A stretch of DNA of 64,000 nucleotides, taken from contig QNQO01000456.1 in the NCBI GenBank assembly GCA_003290165.1, positions 310,001 to 374,000 of the forward strand. The letters run 5' to 3'. A program made the position numbers and the translations under genes. The notes beneath the pieces are model-generated. The model saw only the letters and a program-made list of their open reading frames with translations. It searched no databases and was not told where the DNA came from. This DNA comes from Berberis thunbergii (Eukaryota; Streptophyta; Magnoliopsida; Ranunculales; Berberidaceae). Shown in pieces: positions 58,113 to 64,000 of this stretch (position 1 is the stretch's first letter; each line of letters starts with the position of its first letter).

Positions 58113-58508
58113 GACTTTTTTTTTTTTTAAATTAGTTTCGTTGACCCTTTTTATTTTTTTATTTATTAATTCATGCTTGAAGGCTACATGACTGACCCTA
58201 TAGAGCTAACCAAACCAGGCCCAAAGGCTACAATATTGTTGCCACTTAATATTATTGTCACCTCCATCTCGCATGGAAAATTGTTTTCTCTCCGATGCAT
58301 CGCCTCCACCTTGCATGAAGACTTGCTTTCGCTTCGCTCCATTCCAGTCCATCTAAGCAGCTACATTCAATACCCGAAGGGTTATCAATGACAGAACACA
58401 TGTGCACCTAATAATTGGGTTAAAAGTAACAAAATCCCTGGTGAGTCTCGAACCCGTGACCTCTCACAAGGAGAGTGGATGTCCACCAGCTAAGCTACAA
58501 TTGGTGGA
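58113..58508 (-). mobile_element. tRNA-derived SINE, full-length, minus strand
   Basis: Reads right to left: head near 58508 (ccaattgtagctt..., B box gggttcgagact at 58445-58456), body to cgaagg-like tail segments, gttgaccctttttatt, then poly-A (T run 58116-58130). It inserted in a 199-bp subrepeat. Flanks ggagaatcaaga and ggaccattagaa resemble a diverged target duplication. Confidence 0.85.
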
Positions 58509-61500
58509 CCATTAGAAATTGGTGAATGGGAAAGGGCTCTCTTGCCATGATGGACGGCAAAAACCTTTCCGATTCCACATATTCCTAGGGCTTGAAGGTT
58601 GTTTTCTTTCCCTATTCATCTAAATTCTTGGAAGAGTTGCTTGCGTTTGGGGTTATAAACATGTTTTGGAAAGATGATGGTGGAAAGGGAGAAAAGCTTT
58701 CTGGTGCATTAGGAATTGTTGAATGGGAAAGAGTTCTCTTGCTGTGATGGATGGCAAAACCCTTTCCGATTCCACGAATTCCAAGGGCTTCGAAGGTTGT
58801 TTCCTTTCCCTATTCATATAAATTCTTGGAAGAGATGCTTGTGTTTGGGGTTATAAACGTGTTTTGGAAGGATGACGGTGGAAAGGGAGAAATGCTTTCT
58901 GGAGCATTAGGATTTGTTGAATGGGAAATAGTTCTCTTGCCATGGTAGATGGTAAAATCCTTTTCGATTCCACTAATTCCTAGGGATTTTGAAGATTGTA
59001 CCCTTCCCCTATTCGTCTAAATTCTTTGAAGTGCTGTCTCTATTTGGGGTTGGAAAATGCGACTGGAAAATGAAGGTGGAAAGGCAGAAAAGTTTTTGGT
59101 GCATTAGGAATTGGTGAATGGGAAAGGGTTTTCTCAGCATGATGGATAGTCAAATCCTTTTTGATTCCACCAATTTCTAGGGTTTCCAAATATTGATCTC
59201 TTTCCCTATTCATCTAAAATCTCCGAAGAGGTGCTTTTGCTGGGGTAGCAAAACATGATTAGGAAATATGAAGGTGGAATAAGAGCAAAGCTTCTAGGAG
59301 CATCAAGAATTTTTTGATTATTATGGTTAATTTCCTTTTTCTTTTCTTTTTAGAGTGTGCCACGATGATGATGAGCATTGCTCCGATTTTGGATTACAGA
59401 TAATTTTATGGATGAGGTTGCTTGAATGTAACAAATTGGTAATGTAATAATTAATACCTTAAATCTTTTTGGTTATGTAAGTTTTTTTTCTTTTTTTTTT
59501 CAAGACAACATTGATAAATAAGACAATTCTTCCATGCGGCCACCTTGACTGCAACATCCAACGTGTTTTTATACAGCTCATAAAACCATTTTGTGCAAAC
59601 ATTGAGTCTGGTTAAATCTGAATTTTAGAGATCCGATGCTTTAAAAAAACCCTCTTTTAGGAGGTATTATTTTGTGCCATTGTAGCAATAAAGATAAAAT
59701 GCCGCAAAAAAAATCACACGGTCATTACGAATTACAACACCACCAACTGCTTGATTATATTTGGCAATTTATTATCACTGGTTGATCCAATGATGTTGAA
59801 GGCAAAAAAACAAGGTGGAGGCCAGGTCCAACACACGACAACATGATGTATTTTAAATTCACATTCAACAGTAGTGTACCATGTTCAACATTGTTTATAT
59901 TCACTGAGAAACCAATAGCTATGCAGATTACTTTGCGAACCTAAGACCCAGATCATAATTTATGGAAGTCATTGCCAACTCATTCTTGAAAGACTTGAGA
60001 AAATCATATTTGAAGATCTGAGTTCTAAAATATATTAGAGATTGTAAATTTCTAAAATAATTTTTTTTAAATTCAGGGATCCAAAACCCGGTTAACGTTT
60101 CAACCAAATAAAATAAAATATCATTCAATATATTTATCACCTGCATGAATAATTACAACATTTTGATGTTAATATCTTGTATGTTATGAAAGCAATGGCT
60201 ATTGGAGCACAAACGGGTTTAAAATTGAAGAAAGTAGAGATTGGTGATGGTCACTACATGCATGTTTTAATTTTTTTTTTTTTTTTTTTTGTAGTATGGC
60301 AGTCAAAAGTTCATGGCTAAGCCAAGTTTAGTGAAGTATTGATCATTTCTTCCCACACCCCGACTTGGGAGGCATTGACATTGATGGATCTTCCATTGTC
60401 AACATTGCGACAGGGTGAGTGAGTATAAGGGATGAGTTTTGGCTTTGCATTTGGGCAAGGTAACTTTTTTCGGTGAGAGTACTAACTGATGAAGCTTGCT
60501 TTATGTTATTAATGCATGAAAAAAAAATGCCCCTAGTCTATTTTGTGCCAAGTGTTGTGATATATATGCATGTTGTGTCAGATTTTCTTGTGATGTCAAA
60601 ATAAAGTGAATCATAGAGGATTCACAATAAAAATAAATTAATAAAAAAATGCAGCAAAGGATAATTTTTGTCTATTGATGAAGCACTCAATCCCAAGAAG
60701 ATGTTCATTCAAAAGAAGCTTGGAATTTAATAAATTAAAAGTAAACCTAACTGCTAGTCCATCAATTGTAGCTCAGATGCTTGAACCCCTACTCTTGTTG
60801 TGATAGTTTGCAAATTCGAGGCGTCAGTTAGGATTTTGTGACCTTTCACCCAATGATTAAGAGAACATATGCTTTGCCTTTGATAAGCTTTCGATATTGA
60901 TCTTAGTTGCTTAGATAGATTGTAATGAAGTGAAAGCAATTATTTATGCAAGGTGGAGGTGAAGGGCCAGAGTGAAGGAAGTCTTCATATGAGATGGAGG
61001 CGACGAGGATGCCTAGTGGCAACAATAATGTAGCCTTCGGGCATGGTTTGTTTACTTCTATGGAGACATTAATGTAGCATTCGTTCCTGGATTAAGAAAT
61101 AAAAAGGGTGAACGACCCAATTTAAAAAAAGAAAAAAATGATCAGGCATTATGATCTTCGACAAAATACTAATTAAAAAAAGAATAGGAAGAGATTGGCT
61201 TGTAGGTGCAAAATAAATACCTAGGTTGGATGTTGGTTTGGTGAAAGAGCAAGCACCTAGAATGTTCTATATACCGACCATGTTCACCATTGGAAATAAT
61301 AATAAAGGCATTTCGATAGTTTAACTATTTCTCTAACCCTCTATCTATTTTTCTTCACTTTCCTATTTTTCTTAAGAAAAAAATAATAATAAGTAAACCA
61401 TAAACCATTTTCACTTATCCATTAATATTTTTTATTTTTTTGAAACTAATTTTTTTATAGCAAACAACTAGTACGGATTCGACAATTAAGTGATGACAAG

Positions 61501-61625
61501 TTGAGAAATTTTGTAAGCAATAATCCAAATCAAAGGACCAAGTCTTTGTATTAATCAAAACAACATTTATCCAAACCACTTTTATTTTCTATTATTCAGA
61601 ACAAATTAAATTATGACAAGTCAAA
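58509..61625 (+). repeat. Array unit copy V, lacking its start
   Basis: Subrepeat cores lie near 58706, 58905 and 59101, then gatgatgatgagcattgctc (59365), agttctaaaatatattagag (60020), gcaatggctattggagcac (60192), cccctagtctattttgtgcc, SINE and AT-rich tail. No gene. Confidence 0.85.
60760..61138 (+). mobile_element. tRNA-derived SINE of unit copy V
   Basis: Head tgtagctcagatgcttgaa (A box altered), B-box-like aattcgaggcg, body gattgtaatgaagtgaaagc, tail gggtgaacgacccaattt then A-rich. Confidence 0.78.
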
Positions 61626-62607
61626 AGAATAAAAAACTACAATCCCAAACGAGGAACGAAAAGTTTTCCAATAATAGTTTGACAGTAAGGATTATTTCAA
61701 ATACCAATCCGATGGTAAAAAAAATGTTCCAAAGTTCTATTTAAAGAAGTGTTTGGGTTTAGGGTATGGAAAATGTGATGGAGAGAGATGAAGGTGGATA
61801 GAGAGGCGGAGCTTTGGGGAACGTTAGGAATTGGTGAATGGAATAGAGTTCTCTTGCCATGATAGATAGTAAAATCCTTTCTGATTCCACCAATTTCTAG
61901 GGCTTTCCAAGGTTGTTCACTTTCTTTATTCATCTTAATGTAATAATTAATACCTTAGATCTTTTTGGTTATGTAAGTTTTTTTTTTCTTTTGTATTTCA
62001 AGACATCATATTGATAAATAAGACAATTCTTCCATGTGGGCCACCATGACTGCAACATCCTATATGTTTTTATAGGGCTCATAAAACCATTTTGTACAAG
62101 CATTGAGTCTAGTTAAATCTGAATTTTAGAGATCCTATGCTCTAAAAAACCCTCCTTTCTCGAAGGTATAATTTGTGCCATTGTCGCAATATATATAAAA
62201 TGCGGCAAAAAATGACATGGTCATTATGGATTACAACACCACCAACTTGCTTGATTATATTTGGCAATTTTTTATTTTGTTTTCACTGGCTGATGCAATG
62301 ACATTGAAGACAAATAAAACAAGGTGGAAGCATGGTCCAATACATGACAACATGATGTATTTTAAAATCACATTCAATAGTAGTGTAACATGTTCGACAT
62401 TGTTTATATTCACTAAGAAATCAATAGAGATGCAGATCACTTTGGCAACCTAAGACCCATATCATAATTTATGGAAGTCACTGCCAATTCATTCTTGAAA
62501 GACTTGAAGAAAATAATATTTGAAGATCTGAGTTGTAAACTATATGAGAAATTGTAAATTTTCCAAAGGATTTTTTTTTTAAGTTCAGGGATCCAAAACC
62601 CAATTAA

Positions 62608-62746
62608 TCATCATCATCATCATCAAAGCCCATTTCCGAGATTTTCGGGGTCGGCTACATGAATTTTGGTTATCCAAGCAATGCGATCTTCCCACATTTC
62701 CTCACCTAATCCAAGCTCAAGGATATCTTCATTCACCGTCTTCATC
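62608..62746 (-). mobile_element. Short 3' tail of an RTE-type LINE with 13-bp target duplication
   Basis: Starts with (tca)n, then a cgagattttcggggtcggct segment typical of the tails of plant RTE-like elements as I recall them. aaaacccaattaa lies on both sides (62595-62607 and 62747-62759), marking the insertion. The element is 139 bp, so heavily 5' truncated. Family assignment is from memory; the duplication is seen directly. Confidence 0.7.
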
Positions 62747-63408
62747 AAAACCCAATTAATGTTTCAACAAAATAAAATATCATTCAATAGATTTATATTT
62801 ATCACCTGCATGGGTAATCAACATTTTGATGTTAATATCTTGTATGTTATGAAAGAATTTGCTATTGGAGCACAAACGGTTTGGCAATTGAAGAAAGTGG
62901 AGATTGGTGATGATGACTACATGCATGTTTTCATTTTTGATTTTTTTCGTCTGGCAGCGAAATAGCTCTTGGCTAAGCCAAGTTTAGTGATGTATTGGGT
63001 ATTTCCTCCTGGCCCCAACTTGGGAGGCATCGACATTGATGGTTCTTCCATTGTCAACATTACGACGGGGGGAGTGATTATAAGGGACGAGTTTTGGCTT
63101 TGCATTTGGGAAAGGTAACTTTTTTTCGGTGAGAGTACTAACTGATGAAGCTTTCTTTATGTTATTAAAGCATTTCAAAAAAATGCCCCAAGTCTATTTT
63201 GTGCTATGTGTTGTGACATGCATGTTGTGTCAGATTTTCTTGTGATGTCAAAATAAAGTGATTCATTGAGGATTCCCAATAAAAATAAATAAATAAAAAA
63301 TGCAACAAAAAATACTTTTATATCTATTGATGGACTTAATTCCAAGAAGATGATCATTCAAAAGAAGCTTGGAATTTAATAAATTAAAAGTAAACCTAAC
63401 TACTAGTC

Positions 63409-63780
63409 CATCAATTGTAGCTCAGTTGGTCGAACCCTTACTCTCGTTGTGAGAGGTTGTGGATTCGAGTTGCATCAATTAGGATTTTGTGAAATTTCGC
63501 TCGATTAGTACCAACACATATGTTCCGCCTTTGATAAGCTTTCAATATTGATCGTAGTTGCTTAGATAGATTGGAGTGGAGTGAAAGCAAGTCTTTATGC
63601 AATGTGGAGGTGATGGGTCGGAGCAAAGGAAGTCTTCATTTGAGATGGAGGCGACGAGGATGCCTAGTGGCAACAATAATGTAGCGTTCTGGCATGGTCC
63701 AATACATGACAACATAATGTAGCCTTTGTTCCTGGATTAAAAAATAAAATGAGTCAACGATCCAATTTAAAAAAGGAAAA
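63409..63780 (+). mobile_element. tRNA-derived SINE of unit copy VI
   Basis: Head tgtagctcagttggtcg, B-box-like ggattcgagttgc, body gattggagtggagtgaaagc, tail gagtcaacgatccaattt then A-rich. A short extra catggtccaatacatgacaa near 63693 copies another part of the unit. Confidence 0.78.
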
Positions 63781-64000
63781 AATGATCAGGCATTAAGATT
63801 TTAAAAAATATCTATTAAAAAAAAGAACGAGGAGCGATTGGTTTTGAGGCGCAAAATAACGACCTAGGTTGGATGTTGGTTTGGTGAAAAACCAATAATT
63901 AGGTATCTATAGACTTTTTGTAGGGTTAGGGATAAAAAAGTGCAAGCACCTAGAATGTTCTATATACCTACCATGTTCTTCACTACCGGAAATAATATTA

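Larger units (their letters stand above)
1..64000 (+). repeat. Long-period tandem array (unit about 3.4-3.5 kb, at least six copies), transposon-riddled
   Basis: The same ordered landmarks recur in direct orientation. They are: an agaataaaa-ctacaatccc start; about 199-bp subrepeats; a gatgatgatgagcattgctc segment; a ctatatgagagattg segment; a gcaatggctattggagcac segment; a cctagtctattttgtgcc segment; a tRNA-like SINE; and an AT-rich tail. Copies start at 8177, 29461, 43605, 56024 and 61626, and one copy lacking its start is entered near 58509. Removing the insertions gives about 3.4-3.5 kb per unit. Bases 1-15 match the tail of the unit as seen near 29434, so a further copy lay to the left. 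I do not recognise the unit as any named family. Confidence 0.85.
61626..64000 (+). repeat. Array unit copy VI, with internal deletion, running off the window
   Basis: Start agaataaaaaactac, one subrepeat (core near 61824), then a jump at about 61935 directly to taatgtaataattaatacc, skipping the other subrepeats and the gatgatgatgag segment. It then continues through ctatatgagaaattg (62540), ggagcacaaacggtttggca, the SINE (63409-63780) and the tail to the window end. Confidence 0.85.

Noticed and set aside
1..64000. Integrated virus (pararetrovirus) sequence
   Set aside because: Reverse transcriptases here are all LINE type, with APE endonuclease and terminal RNase H; no movement, coat or aspartic protease motifs found.

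Overview
The window is nuclear DNA of a flowering plant, most likely a eudicot. The evidence is AT-rich repeat DNA, plant L1-type LINEs whose ORF1 carries a DUF4283-like domain and whose ORF2 ends in RNase H, CACTA and hAT DNA transposons, a TRIM element with an initiator-Met-tRNA primer site, tRNA-derived SINEs, and intron-containing fragments of plant genes (RGXT/MGP4 glycosyltransferase, MED16, RH7 helicase, UBP-type deubiquitinase, MAPKKK). I see no intact cellular gene, rRNA gene, genuine tRNA gene or CRISPR array.

The backbone is a direct tandem array of a long unit of about 3.4-3.5 kb. Parts of at least six copies are present: I at 8177-29460, II at 29461-43604, III at 43605-56023, IV at 56024-58090, V at 58509-61625 and VI at 61626-64000. 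A trace of a preceding copy lies at 1-15. Each unit has an array of roughly 199-bp subrepeats, an AT-rich middle, a tRNA-derived SINE that predates the amplification, and an AT-rich tail. I do not recognise the unit as a known family. Because it is repeated, the empty site of nearly every later insertion can be read from a sister copy.

Into the array went: LINE A (16-8176, minus, with a complete TRIM retrotransposon in its leader); LINE B (9931-24690, minus, broken by a SINE which is itself broken by CACTA element i); LINE C (24751-27390, plus, ORF1 only); LINE D (31254-39014, minus, with a hAT element in ORF1); CACTA element ii (39651-42660); a gene-carrying element iii with one CACTA-like end (about 45906-51193); LINE E (51341-54608, minus, 5' truncated); further SINEs at 55536-55919 and 58113-58508; and a small RTE-like LINE tail at 62608-62746.

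The most interesting content is in the DNA transposons. Element i carries exons of three unrelated plant genes. Element ii, with nearly the same termini, carries a USP-type deubiquitinase 5' half joined to a Ulp1-like protease 3' half. Element iii carries exons of unrecognised genes plus an internally deleted MAPKKK kinase. All look like transposon-captured fragments with stops or deletions, although transcription is possible. The LINEs are mostly decayed, with frameshifts throughout and lost catalytic residues in LINE D.
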